In this document: piece by piece, positions 9,990 to 23,250 of the stretch
How positions within the stretch are numbered: the stretch's first letter is position 1
Layout of the letters: every line of letters begins with the position of its first letter
Assembly (NCBI GenBank): GCA_019454045.1
Contig: SKCR01031850.1
Span: forward strand, 1 to 64,000
Source of the DNA: Zanthoxylum bungeanum
Lineage: Eukaryota; Streptophyta; Magnoliopsida; Sapindales; Rutaceae
DNA length: 64,000 nt
Direction of reading: 5' to 3'
Program-made: the position numbers and the translations under genes
Notes under the pieces: model-generated
What the model saw: only the letters and a program-made list of their open reading frames with translations
What the model was told of the DNA's origin: nothing
Database searches by the model: none

Positions 9990-12931
9990 ATATTGAAAAG
10001 GATAATTGACATTCCCAAAGTGACTACCATTTGGATATGGAAGACACGAGGAATTAAAGAAAGGGCGAGGCTCTAACTTTAAAATATTTGTCAAAGTTAT
10101 GTTCACTACTAGTATAAATTGGATTTTAAATACTTAGTGTGGTACATAAAATATATGTATTGACGTTCAGAATCCGCTATGAGCTGGATACTGACTTCAA
10201 GCCGAGATTTCTTGCAATCGGAAACGGGACGAAAGTCGCTGTTTCGACCGTAGATACCTAAGTTTAGGAACTACCCTTTGGGTATGTACTTAAATTAGGA
10301 AATGTTATTATGTAACTAGTTTGAACTAGAGACATTATCTCTATATCAATGTTTAATCCGATGCGGATAAAACCTTTATATCTTAGAACACTAAGTGTTT
10401 CATTATATAAAGATGATACTGAGATAAATACATTAGATGTAAATAACAGAATTTATATTTTGAATATAAATAAAATCTCAAACATATAAAATGACAAATA
10501 AATAGCTCAAATTGATTTGATCAATAGAGACTTATTTGTGGCATTGTTGTCTAGGACACAATTAAACAAGACTCGTATATCCACACTTTTGAAGAGTGGG
10601 TACTAGGACTGATTTGACTATTCAAATAAGGTCTACGAATCTAGTTTATTAGGTAAATACCTAAAATACTATTTACTTGGTAATAGTAAAAGGGCCACCG
10701 ATCTGTTAGCCCTATTCATGGTGAATTAAGTGGGCCCATATCTAGCTAGGCTAGATGTGAACATGAATATTTGTGACCTTAACGGATGTGGCATCACGTT
10801 GTGGTTATGTGTTTCTTTTGAAGAACACAGATCGGAAAACTTTTGAAGTTTCGACACGAAGTAAACAAACAGATCGGCTATAGTGTTATTCCGCCACGGT
10901 AAGACCGAAATGGAAAATACTTAAGCAGTAAGTTTCATATATAAATGAAAGAGTACGGTGTTCTTTCATGTGAGGACTCCTCCCGAGACACGTCAGTTAG
11001 ACGGTGTGTCTGAACTAAAACCGAATTTTGTTGGACATGATAAGGTTTATCACGAGTCGCTCTGAGCTACTATTTCCTTCTACAGGATATGTATTAACAG
11101 TGCAAAACTTATTTAGAATAAGGTTCCATATAAATCTGTTTGACAGATATCATATAGGATATGAACAGGAAGAAACGAGGTTTCTCATTCCTGATAATTT
11201 GGGTATGCCAGGCATAGCGTTTGGATGATACCAAACTAAGGACCCAAATTGGATAAGTGCCAATATAGGTTATCCTAAGGGAAACCTTAAGTATAGTACT
11301 TATAAATCCCACATGAGAACAATGTAATTGTTGCTCACCATGCGGTTTTCCTGAGAGGAATACCGATATGCAGTGGTCAGTGGGAGGATAGTGATACTCG
11401 ATGAAAATCGGAGTAATACTGTTCAAGGCACGAAGTCCTTAATGGAACACAATAGTTCATCTATGATGAAACTATACCATTAATCTTCAAATACACAAGA
11501 ACCTAGTAGATCGGATAGAGTCAGAAAACAACCTAGGGTATGGTTTCTGATCTCACCTCATAAGGATGTCAATCTTATGGTGGTGTACCATCCGACTACG
11601 TTTAGAGGAAGTGATACGAGGTATCGACTCCATGTTATGGCAAAGTGCCATGATTTGAAATGGATTCCATGTATAACAACTATTTGGGATACTAGTTGTT
11701 GTACCACAAGGCATTGTGCCTATGGTACATTTAACGTCTTCAAGGAAGACATACATGGATGGCAACATACCAACGTACAAAGCTAGGCTTTTGACGGAAA
11801 GGTATCGTTATCAACATTGTGTTAATAACGGTTCAACTTTTACCTGTTGCCATGGTAAATCCATTTTGAAAATGCTTGAAAATAACTATATATTTCATTT
11901 ATGAAATATGTCAGTTATAAATCAAAATCGCTTTCCTGAAAAGGAAACCTTTTGGAGGATGTTTACAACATCCTGACGATTTTATATAACCGACAAACAA
12001 GGTTTGCGGATTATTCAATCTATGTTTGGATTGAAACAAGCATAAGGTTCTTGGAACTGACATTTTGAAATAATCATAATGGTTTATGATTTAACTCAAA
12101 ACGAAATAATTCTTGTGTATATAAGGAGGTTAGTGGGAGAGCGCACTAACAGTGAAATTCCCATATTCCATATAGCTATTGGTGAAAGCTTGGCTTTCAT
12201 AAATATTCTTTCATTGAAATTCTCCGTAGAATTCTGGGGAGTAACAACCTTTATTCAAGGAATAAAGATCTACTGGGATAGATTTGGAGTTTGTTAACAC
12301 TCTCTGGGAAATTGTACATTTAAAATGTACTTGATATGGTGTCTCATGTGCTTCGATCATATGGAGTCACGATCAGGTTAATCCAAGTGATAGTCACTGG
12401 ATTAAAGATTCAGAACATCTGTTAGTATCTGAGAGAACTAAAGATGCTGTCTTAAACTATGGAGAAAGAGAACTTGAAGTGACTGGGATCACCACTGCAA
12501 GTTTCCAAACAATTAAATACTGCGGTACTATAAAGTTTGAATAACGGGACAGTGAGCTGGAAATCTTCCAAGCAAGATAACTGTTGCCGAATAAACAACA
12601 TATGCGGATTATTGCTCCAGCTGAGGCGGCAATAGAAGTCTTTTGGGTCGAAAGTGAATCTAATTAGATTAGATATAGTTCTGTTAGCAGCTGAGCTAGG
12701 CGTCAGCACAAGCTAAGGAATTAAAGTTCTCATCGACGATCCATATATATACTTCTATATCATCTGATTCGTTCGGATCATACATCGTGGCGATGTGATG
12801 ATCGTATAAATCACGTCAAACGATAATCGAACAAATCCGCTGACGAAAACCTTTCCTCAGCAATTTGAGCAAACCATACATAGTTCAGGTGTTAGACACT
12901 CGAGTGACTGGCTATGTGCCAAGTGGGAGAT
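9990..12931 (+). pseudogene. Decayed Copia pol (protease, integrase, RT, RNase H)
   Basis: Several Copia landmarks appear in order, in different frames. The protease start is a decayed 'TTSINWILNT' with a stop, near 10100. LQIGNGTKVAVSTVDT is near 10213. The pre-integrase motif LWHC-x-LGH is near 10530, and the integrase-core part CGYVFLLKN near 10800. QLDGVSE and LDMIRF follow near 11000. The RT motif DGNIPTYKARLL is near 11755 and FGLKQA near 12030. The RNase H end NPLTK-x-FPQQFE is near 12836. Stops and frameshifts are frequent throughout. A purine tract AAGTGGGAGA at 12921-12930 precedes the 3' LTR. The same region, equally broken, is present at 18099-19855. Confidence 0.8.
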
Positions 12932-14945
12932 TATTGGATAATATGACCCATAGCGTCACTATTTGCACAGATCATTGTGTTGTTGTAGCAAATTAACTAT
13001 GTAACAAGGAAATTGCACTCTCGTCATTTGTGATAGATCACCATAGATATTTAAATGAAGAGAGGTCCCTATGATTAGTTCCTGGATTGAGATGATATGA
13101 GACAGTATCAGTCCACGAAGGATTAATCATTAAATATCCCTAGCCGTAGTATTATCGAGACTGGACATCGATAATGCGGAATAGGCTAGTATTGCACTTG
13201 TGCGCGTTGTGAGGGCACAACGGCATAGTTCTCATATATATAATTATTGGATACTTGTGCAAGTGCGATAGAAGGTCGTGTTTCACCGATGGTACGGGAA
13301 ACAGCTTCGCTCTGGATAGACCCTTCGGATCCCATTGGTATTATGACTAGGTGTCTATGGGAGGCCGAAATCAAGGTAGGTGTGTATAGTCTTAACTGAG
13401 ACTTGCATCGCTAATACTTACGACAATCGGTAAACTTTGGTTTTGGTGGTTGTGGGATCTTAACTGGTTCTGTGTTCACCTCTTCTGGGTTTATCAGGAA
13501 TCGTAGTGTATTGGATATGATGTCGAGACGGAAATATCACTCCAGTCATAGTGGAGATGATGTCACGCAGGATACGGTATTAGTGCTCTTAAGTGATGCG
13601 CATCCAATCGTGATATTATGACCAGGTCATGAATATCCGATTATAGAGACTAGTTACCAGACATCCGATATGTGTTTCGGACGGGGCAGACACTTATCCA
13701 GCCCCAGCCCTAGCACGTGATTATCCGATACTGGGCCGATACGCACAATACAATCGTATACTACGCTTGATACAGATCTTAATATTCTTATAAGGATATG
13801 TTCGGAGAATTGGGTAGACTTGGTGCTTTGCTAGGAGTCGACCTTGTCTCGTAAATCGGTAGAACATAGTACTTGGTACGTACGTGATTCGGATACTCCG
13901 ACGACCGTATTTACTGCCAGCTTATCCGGGGATCTCATGGGTCGCTTCCCGATAATCCACCGATGACGCACAACTCGCACTCTTGAATAATCTGGGATTA
14001 TACAGAAGAGAGAGAAAATTAGTCTAGGATTAATTACGGAGATATTTTATCTAGGATAAAATATCGTCTAGAGAGAGATGACGATTAATTTGGAATAATC
14101 GGTAAATTAATATATTCGATATATTAAACGAAATTAGATTTCGACGCGAAATTAAAATTAGATTTTAATTCGGGCAAACGAGTTAATTTAGAATTAATTC
14201 GTTAGCGACGTAAATAATAATTTTGCTAGGCGTAATTATTTATTTAAATTCGATTTAATTACGTCGCGACGTAAGTTCGGTATTTCGGAAATATCGAACC
14301 CGAACGCGTGAGTGCACGTGGGCCCACTTTCATTGGAAACGTGTGGGGCCCACATGACACATGTCATATTATGCATTATTTAATTCTAATGCATTGCATG
14401 GAGATAGTGTACAATGCACTCAATGGTTTTGCATGGAAATTGAGTGTTTGACACTCTAAGCCATTGCATGATTTGTGTCATAAGTTTATTATTAATTTAA
14501 TAAATATTATGGCATAATATAAATTGATTTTTTGTAACAAAAATCATTCAACTCTCTCATTCTCTCTTCTCATCTCACGCCCAAACTGAAACATGTTACT
14601 GGTTTGGAACCAATTTTGGCGTGGACTTTAGGGAAGCAAAGAGTGATTTTCATGGTGAAAAATCATGTGCTAGCACACATACGAGTCTTGCGAAGGTGGT
14701 AGGGAGGTTCACCCATGAGCCGGGATCCATCGGACGAAGCTCGGAGCTCCGTTTCTTCACTCAAATTTCTGTTTTGCAAGGCAGTGGACTGCCACCAGTG
14801 GGCGTGAAAGGCAGTGAAGAAAATGGCTTGATTCGTCTTCAAATCGACTCAACCGATCGATGTGAGTATTCCGCTACCTCCGTTGATGTATTCACGCATT
14901 ATTTCATGTCTTGATTTGATCTTGGGACCTTAGAAAAACTTAACA
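12932..14945 (+). repeat. 3' LTR of Copia B1
   Basis: Nearly identical to the 5' LTR over its whole length. The first bases are TATTGG, one change from TGTTGG, and it ends AACTTAACA immediately before the ACCAA duplication. Confidence 0.92.
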
Positions 14946-15067
14946 ACCAAACCATTACCTAGCCTCAAAATGCCTTTGATTAAACCCTCACTTTATCCAC
15001 TATAGACACGGTCAATTAAAACATAAATCCAAACATCACAAGTCAATATTTCGAGGCCGATTCTCTA

Positions 15068-15085
15068 TCCCCAGTGGAGTCGCCA
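15068..15085 (-). other. Primer-binding site of element C1
   Basis: On the minus strand TGGCGACTCCACTGGGGA begins three bases after the LTR end. The same site follows the C2 LTR at 53608. It is the style of primer site found in Tat/Ogre-type elements, reported there as tRNA-Arg; the tRNA assignment is from memory of the family. Confidence 0.7.
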
Positions 15086-15689
15086 GACTGTGGGAACACA
15101 GGAACTGGGCGACGCGTGCTGTCCCGGGCTCGCGGCCCAGTCGGGAGTACGGAATAGCCACAGGGGACTAAACCGGAGAATAATGGAGTTGCCACCCGGT
15201 GTGAACCGAGAAAATGAGATTTAAGGCCGCACTCACCCCTCGCAAGGGAAAACCTCAAACCGTTGGGTTCGGAATGGTCCCTTACTTATGCCACTTGTAA
15301 TGAAAGGATTTATATAATAATTTAATCAAGCTTAAGTAACACTTATTTCTAAGAATATCATGCTTCTACATTCACACACATACATCAACAAGTTCATCTA
15401 AATTTATATGTAACACATATTCGAATTTGCATAAAGCCTATTTGCATGTAATCTATGTCTCAATTTGCATACATAAGGATTATCATACGGCAAGCATACA
15501 AGTTAATTAACGCATTGGTGGACACAGAAGCACAAACAAATAGCATTCTTACTAGCATGCATATTAAGAAAAGATATTTAATCGCATATCAAAAATAGAC
15601 AACTACAGGGGTAATACAAATGCATAATATAAAAAGGGGTAACTATATGCTAAGATGGACATGTCATAATGTGATGCAAGAGGATCTGT

Positions 15690-15965
15690 TTACCGTGTGC
15701 GTTCGTGCAGCGTTCGTATAAGCGTTCGAACGGTAAATAGAAGGTTCTCATTCGAGTAACGTTCGTAAACGCGTTCGAACGGAAATGAAACAGAATGCTC
15801 ACGTTCATATGGCGTTTGTGAACGCGTTCGAACGGAAATGAAACAGAATACTCACGTTCATATGGCGTTCGTGAACGCGTTCGAACGGAAATGAGACCTG
15901 ATGCATGATAAGGCAAAATGCGTGCGCGTTCGAGTTGCGTTCGTATACGAGTTCGAACGGGGACA
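15690..15965. repeat. Minisatellite with CGTTCGAACG palindromes in the C1 LTR
   Basis: Five copies of a unit of about 50-70 bp, each containing the palindrome CGTTCGAACG or GCGTTCGAACGG. They are separated by 'AAATGAAACAGAAT' and 'CTCACGTTCATATGG'. The same palindrome recurs near 17866-17930 and in the left LTR near 724-775. Confidence 0.75.
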
Positions 15966-16017
15966 GATCTGATGCATGAAACGGGACGCAATACATAAAT
16001 GGCGAATAGTATAATGC

Positions 16018-16465
16018 GAGGCGCGGCAAAGCATCGTGGTAAAAGGGCTTTAACCCTTCCCCATAGGGGATCTTTCATTCCACTTACTAAGCCCATGCGC
16101 TCGATCGCATCATGCATACAAACAAAAAGGCAATCATATCAAACTAAGTACGCCCGATTGAACACATCCTACATCCAACCGAACACACATCAACCGGCGC
16201 TGCAAAGCATCGTGGTAAAGGGCTTTAACCCCTCCCCATAGGGTATCTTTCATTCCACTTACTAAGCACATGCTCTCAAACGAGTCATGCATACAAAGAA
16301 TTAAACACAATAATATCAAACTTAGTATGCCCGATTAAACGTATCTTGCATTCAACCGAACACACATCAACCGGCGCGGCAAAGCATCATGGTAAAGGGC
16401 TTTAACCCCTCCCCATAGGGGATCTTTCATTCCACTTACTAAGCCCATGCGCTTGATTGAATCAT
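16018..16465. repeat. Tandem repeat of about 178 bp, 2.5 copies, in the C1 LTR
   Basis: The landmark 'CAAAGCATCGTGGTAAA' followed by 'GGGCTTTAACCC' begins near 16026, 16202 and 16380. The intervening text has GATCTTTCATTCCACTTACT in every copy. The second and third copies differ by a few substitutions. Confidence 0.8.
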
Positions 16466-18098
16466 GCATAAATAAGCAACGTGCAGAATTCAAGTGATGA
16501 AAAATAAATAAACCAAAGCAACACAAAGCAAAAGAGGGTGCCGTTTACTCAAGCGGTACGTGGAGTTGTGTCCCGAGTACAGATCATATTACCGTCCATT
16601 CGGAATCGGCTATGAAATTTATGTCCGGGTTTCCATCCGATATACCGCGAGAGTTGACACATCTCTCATTTCATCCCACAACCACAACATACAACGTCTC
16701 ATAATTCATGCATATTTATTTACTCAAAGGCCACAACATGCAACATGGCAATCAAACAAGCAATATTTAAGAAATAGTACAAAAGCGAGTGTGAAAGATA
16801 CCCTCAGGTCTAACCTTTTAGCCAACTTTCAGGCTTGCGTTTCACGGACGTCGGAAGGGTACAGCTCCTCAACTTCTCCGGTTCACTGGTTTAGCATCCT
16901 AGCTCACTGCTTTGCTGTTTTGCTTGCGGTTTGAACTCCGTTCTGCTACTATTCGGCCTCTATTTTGCTGCTCACTGTTCAGGTCACCTGTTTTGAAGTT
17001 TCAACAGACTGTTCCGAGTTTTTTTTGTGGGGGTTCTTTGTGCAGTTGTGTGTGATTATTTTAAAGATTATGAATGCAGTTTTTAAGTTACTGTTTTTAA
17101 GGTTTTTAGGGAATATTTTAAGTGTATTTTTCTGTTGTTTTAGGGGTTAAATTACTGCTGTTCGGGCGTGACTTAGAGACTGTCGTTGGGGGTATATTTT
17201 TCGGTGATGTGTGGAGACTTAGGGGGTTGCTATTTTCGGTGGTGATTAGGAGTTGTTTTGGTGGTTGGAGGGGGGTGAATGGCTATTGTGTTTTCGGTAA
17301 TATGAGAGTGTTTGAGGGTTTGTTGTTTTCGGTAATGTTAGGGTGGGGGTGAAGAGAGTTGTTTGTTATTATGTGTATGAGCTAGGGGTTGGAAATTCTT
17401 TTCTTCTTTTTTCTTGTGATGGGCGTGAACTAGGAGGGGGATGGCTTTGGTTAGGGGTTGTTTATATAGAGAAGGGTTAGGGCTTCACCTTGTCTCACAA
17501 GGAAGGGATTTGGTGCATTAAAGAAAGATATGATTTGGTGTTGAGCAAGGAAAGTCAAGGATTGAGGGGGGACAAATCTTGGCTAGATTAGGAAGTCAAA
17601 ATATTTAATTGGTTATGATTGATTTTAATTAGGCATGACATCTTTTTAATTTAGTTTGTGATTTGTTTAGTTAGGAAGTTAATATATTTGATTTACCTTC
17701 ATTAGATATGATTATATTTTTTGTTTTATTTAATTGGTAAATGATTTAAATATTTTATTTAATGTTTATGTTTAATTTAATTAGATTGGGATGTGTTTTA
17801 TAGGCTTTGGGGAGCTAAATGGGCTGGGGTGCGAGGCTAGCAGCAAAACCAGAAACACCGACACCGTTCGAACACCAATTCGAACGCTACACGAACGTCC
17901 GCAATCTGCCTGACGTTCGAACGACGTAATGAACGCAGCACTAACGAAGACAGTGAGCTTGTGACATGAACTTGATGACGTACTTATTTCGAATTTCCCC
18001 TTCCGACCTCCGCTTCCCGCAATATCCTTAGCTAAAAAGGTAGTGCCTCCAACTGAGACTCATCATCGGGTTTCACATGTGAAAATGCAATGCCTACA

Positions 18099-19855
18099 CT
18101 TATTTTGAATAAGGTTCCATAAAAATCTGTTTGACATATATCATATTAGATATGAACGGGAAAGAAACCAGATTTCTCATTCCTGATAATTTGGGTATGC
18201 TAGGCATATGTTTGGATGATACCTAGGTTATCCTAGGGATACTATAAGTATTGTACTTATACAACTCACAAGAGAACAATTAGATTGTTGCTCACCATGC
18301 AGATTTCGTAAGAGGAATACCGATATGCAGTGGTAAGTGGAAGGATAGTAAAACTTGATGAAAATCGAAGTAATACTATTCATGGCACCGATCCTTAATG
18401 GAACATAAATAGTTCATCTAGGATGAAACTATACCAGTAATCTTCCAATACACAAGAACCATGTAAGTCGGAGAGAGTCAGAAAACAACCTGGGGTATGG
18501 GTTTCTGATCTGACCTTATAAAGATGTTTATCTTTTGAGGAATACCAACTGATTACTTATGTGGAAGTGATACAAGGTATCGACTCCCTATTATGGCAAA
18601 GTTCCATATGATCTGAAATGGATTCCATGTATATCAACCAGTTTGGATACTAGTTGATGTACCGCAAGGCATTTTGCCTATTGGTATTGTATAAGTCTTC
18701 AAGGAAGACATACATGGAAGGCAACATACCAACGTACTAAGCTAGGCTTATAGCGAAAATATATTGTTATCAACATTGTGTTGATTACGATTCAACCTTT
18801 TACCTGTTGCCACGGTGAATCCATTTGGATAATGCTTGCTAATGCTGAATGTTTCATTAGTGAAATATGACAGCTTAACAGGAAAATCGCTTTCCTGGAA
18901 AGGAAACCTTTAGGAGGATGTTTACAACATCCTGTCAGTTTTGTCATACCAAAACTAGCAAACAGGGTTTGCAGGTTATTCGATCCATGTTTGGATTGAA
19001 GCAAGCATAGGTTCTTGGAATTATCGTTTTGATGTAATTATAATAGTTTATGATTTAATTCAAAACGAAAATGATTCTTGTGTATATAAGAGGGTTAGTG
19101 GGAGTGCACTACAAATTGATGTCCTATAAAATAATAATAATAATATGTCATTTCTTGGAAATGATATTTCCATAATATTAATCGGTGAAAGCTTGGCTTT
19201 CGAGAAAACTCTCTGAGAACTCGTACATTAAAAAATGTACGCGACCTGGAGTCTCATACGCTTTGAGCATATGGATTCACAAACAGGCCAATCCAAGTGA
19301 CAGTCACTGGATTGAAGTTAAGAACATCCGTTAGTATCTTAGAGAACTAAGGATGATGTCTTAGTCTATGGAGAATGAGAACTTGAAGTGACTGGGATCA
19401 CTACTGCAAGTTTCCTAAACCGATAAAAAGACTATAAGTCTCAAACGGTACTATACAGTTTGAATAACAGAACAGTGAGCTGGAAATCATCCAAGCAAGA
19501 TACTGTTACTGTATAAACAATAAATGCGGGTTATTGATGCAGCTGAGGCGGCAATAGAAGCCTTCTGGGTCGATACCAAAATCTAATTAGATTAGATATA
19601 ATTCTGTTAGCAGCTGAGCTAGGCGTCAGCACAGGCTAAAAAATTAATGGTCTCATCAACGATCCAGATACATACTTCGATATTCATCTGATTCATTCAG
19701 ATCATACATCGTGGTGATGTGATGATCGAATAAATCGCATCAAATGATAATCATGCAAATCCGCTCACGAAAGCCTTTTCTCAGCAGTTTGAGCAAATTG
19801 TACATAGTTCGGGTGTTAGAAACTCGAGTGACTGGCGATAGGCCAAGTGGGAGAT
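18099..19855 (+). pseudogene. Copia pol remnant of element B2 (integrase end to RNase H)
   Basis: Colinear with about 11109-12931 of element B1, including the AATAAGGTTCCAT start, the KARL-type RT segment and the PLTK-type RNase H end, with many lesions. The left side is cut by the insertion of C1 at 18098/18099. The remaining 5' part must lie beyond the left edge of the window. The polypurine-like AAGTGGGAGA precedes the LTR. Confidence 0.78.
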
Positions 19856-21914
19856 TGTTGGACAATTATGACCCATAGCGTCACTATTTGTACAGATCAT
19901 GGTGTTGTTGTACAAATTAACTATGTGACAAAGGAGATTGCACTCTTATCATTTGTGATTAGATCACCTAGATGTATAAATGATGAGAGGTCCTTGTGAT
20001 TTGTTCCTGGATGGAGAATGATATGAGACAGTATCAGTCCACTTAGGATAAATCATTAAATATCCCTAGTCAGAGTATTATCGAGATCGGACATCGATAA
20101 TGCGTAAAAAACTAGTATTACACTTGTGCGCGTTGTGAGGGCACAACGACATAGTTCTCATATATTTTGGTATAGGATACTCATGCAAGTGTAATAGTTG
20201 GTTGTGTTTTACCGATGGTACGGGAAACAGCTTCGCTCTGGATAGACCCCCTCGGAATTCCATTGGTAGTATGATTATGTGTCTATGGAAGTCCGAAATC
20301 AGGGTAGTTGTATTTGGTCTTAACCTGAGACTTGCACCGCTATTACTTGCGACAATAAATATACTTTGGTTGCGGTCGTCCAGGGCTTTAACAGGTTTTG
20401 TGTACGCCAATGCTGGGTATATTGAGAATCGTAGTGTGTTGGGTGTGATGTCAAGATGGAAGTGTCACTCCAGTCATATGGAGATGATAGTCACGTAGGA
20501 TACGGTACTTGTACTCTTAAATGTTGTAGCTATCGGGATAAAATGACAAGGTCATGTTTATCCGATTATAGAGACTAGTTACCAGACATCCGACATGTGC
20601 TTCATACGAGGCAGACACAATTCCAGCCCCAGGCCTTGCACGTGATCATCCGACACTGGACAGAAATACGCAATACTACATATACTACACCTGATATAGA
20701 TCCTTTATTCCTGTAAGGATATTTCTGGAGAATTGGGTAGGCATGGTGCTTTGCTAGAAGCCAACCTTGTCTTGTAAATCGGTAAAATGTAGTACTAGGT
20801 ACTTACGTGTTCGGATAGTCCGACAACCGAATTTACAGCCAACATATCAAGGGATCTCATGGGTCGCTTCCTGAAGATTCACCGATGACGTATGACTCGC
20901 ACTCTAAATTAATCTGGGATTAATTAGTAGAGAGAGAAAATTAATCTGGGATTACTTAAAGAGATATTTTATATGGGATAAAATATCATTTAAATAGAGA
21001 TAACGATTAATTTGGAATTAATCGACTAATTAATATATTCGATATATTAAACGAAATTGGATTTCGACGCGGAATTAAAATTAGATTTTATTCGGGCGAA
21101 CGAATTAATTTAGAATTAATTTCCTTAGCGACATGAATAGTAATTATGCTAGGCATGATTATTTAATTAAATTAGATTTAATTACGTTGCAACGGAAAAT
21201 TCGTTAATTTGGAATTAGCGAACCCGAGTCCGAGATTATTTGCGAGTGCATTCGCATTTCGAATTTGAGTGCGGCACACAAGTCCAATCAAGCGTCAAAT
21301 CGCTAGTTGCCTCTAGCGTCACATCATTCGTCAATCAAGTGATGGATGTCTTTCACTTTGAGTGATTGACGCAAGTCACTATTCATTAGTGATGTGAATT
21401 GATGGAGGTTGATTGGCTTTAAATGTTTGACTTTTTGAAAGACAAATTCACATGAAATGAATTTGAAATTCAAATTAGTGTATTAGATACACTTTAGCCA
21501 TCAACCAAATTTATCTCTCTCTCAATTCTTCTCATTTCTCTCCACACGCCCAAGGGGCCAAAAATGCTCACTGGTTTCCGTCAAAACCGTGAGATTGGGA
21601 AGCTTGAGTGGTGATTTTTATATCAAAAATCATAAGAGCTAGCACTCCGAGAGACATACGAAGGTGATAGGGAAGTCCACCCATGAGCCAGGAATCGTTC
21701 GACGAAGCTTGGAGCTTGACGAAGGACCAAAACCGAGCCAAACCAGTGGGCTGTGAATTGCCACTGCCGAACCAGTAAAGATGAGAAAATCAGATTTTTT
21801 TTTCGTCTCCGCGTCGCTCAACCGATCGATGTGAGTATTCCGCAACTTCGTTGATTTGTATTCGCACATATTTCATTCTTGTTTATGATCTTGGGACCTT
21901 AATAGAAACAAACA
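19856..21914 (+). repeat. 3' LTR of Copia element B2
   Basis: Begins TGTTGGACAATTATGACCC and ends AATAGAAACAAACA. It is clearly related to the B1 LTR but diverged, and has a different stretch around 21240-21500. It directly abuts a second, 5'-truncated LTR at 21915, so B2 probably inserted into that older LTR. Confidence 0.85.
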
Positions 21915-23250
21915 GTAGTGTATTGGGTGTGATGTCAAGACAGAAGTATCACTTCAGTCATATGGAGATGATGATCATGCAGGGATATATAACTGATTCT
22001 CTTTATGTTGCAACTATCGGGATAATATGGCAAGGTCATGATTATCCGATTATAGAGACTAGTTGCTTGTGATCCGATATATGCATCGTACCGGGCAGAC
22101 ACTATTCCAGCCTCAGGCCTTACATGTGACATCAGATACTGGATCGTAATACGCAATACTACGTATACTACGTCTGACATAGATTACATATTCCTTTAAG
22201 AAAATTTCTGTAGAATTGGGTCGGCACAGCGCTTTCCTATAAGCCAACCATGTCTCGTAAATCGGTAAAAATATGGTACGAGGTACGCACGTGTTCGGAT
22301 AGTCCAACGACCGGATTTACTGCCAACATATCCAGGGATCTCATGGGTCACTTCCCGAAGATTCACCGATGACGTATGACTCGCATAGAAAATTAATCTA
22401 GGATTAATTACGGCAAGATTTTATCTGGGAAAAAATTCAATTAGAAGAGAGAGAACGATTAATTCAGAATTAATCAATAAAATAATATATTCGATATATT
22501 AAATGAAATTAGATTTCATAACGGAATTAAAATTGGATTTTAATTCGGGCAAACGAATTAATTTAGAATTAATTCGCAAGCAACTTTAATAGTAATTTTG
22601 CTAGGCATAATTATTTAATTAAATTTGATTTAATTAAGTCGCAACGAAAAATTCGTTAGTTCGGAATTAACGAAGCCGAGCCCGGAATGTGTTTGTGGGC
22701 CCACTCAGATTTTGAATTCAGTGGGGCCCACAAGTCACATCACCTAGTCACTTTAATCAACTTTAAGTTGATGGAATTTGGTGGGTGGTTGTTAACTTGT
22801 AAAACACACAAGTTGAAAAGTGATGGACTTATTACCAAATATTTGGTATATCATTATTTTGATTTTTGAAATCAAATTAACAAGTCAACATTATCATTCT
22901 CATCTCTCTCTCTCTCAAAAATGCCACTCTTCATCTTTTTGAATAGGCTTGGCCGAAACTCACCAATGAGAAGTAGAAAAATTGCTGCAATTTATCTTAG
23001 TGCTAGCACACATCAAGGATCATACTAAGGTGATAGGGAAACTTTCCCATTGAGCTTGGAATCTCAAATCACTCATAGCTTGGAGCACAACCTCATCAAA
23101 GAAAGCTTTGAGACTTTCAAGGAAGGAAAATTTTTGTTATCAACACATCCTCTCTTCCGATCATTGTAAGTATATTTCCGCCATTCTTACTTCGAGTATT
23201 CAAATTATTTCATGCTTTAAATGTTCTTGGGATGATCTTAGAGACCAACA
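21915..23250 (+). repeat. 5'-truncated B-family LTR (B3)
   Basis: Starts in the middle of the LTR ('GTAGTGTATTGGGTG', matching about 20430 in B2) and runs to its end ATCTTAGAGACCAACA. It retains the palindrome array and the CTAGCACAC segment near the end. It interrupts Athila-type integrase, which resumes at 23251. Its 5' part is presumably left of the window, beyond the nested elements. Confidence 0.75.

Larger units (their letters stand above)
5122..14945 (+). mobile_element. Copia element B1, full length, TSD ACCAA
   Basis: A complete LTR retrotransposon of about 9.8 kb inserted into the leader of element C1. The LTRs are 5122-7136 and 12932-14945. The TSD ACCAA is at 5117-5121 and 14946-14950. 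Joining the flanks restores the uninterrupted sequence seen near 53740. By eye the two LTRs differ by only one to three bases per 200, which suggests a recent insertion. The pol region is heavily decayed, so the copy was probably mobilised in trans or belongs to a non-autonomous lineage. Orientation is + from the primer site, the pol order (protease, integrase, RT, RNase H) and the polypurine tract. Confidence 0.93.
15089..18098 (-). repeat. 5' LTR of element C1 (3010 bp)
   Basis: On the minus strand it starts TGTAGGCATTGCATTTTC at 18098 and ends CCCACA at 15089, next to the primer site. Its 17140-18098 part matches 1-944. It contains two tandem-repeat arrays, listed separately. The outer boundary at 18098 abuts Copia pol sequence, so C1 is inserted in an older Copia element. 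Minus-strand frames at 15650-16526 are repeat read-through, not genes. Confidence 0.88.

Noticed and set aside
15650..16526. Minus-strand frames of 61-155 codons
   Set aside because: They fall in the tandem repeats of the C1 LTR and have repeated peptide units without a domain.
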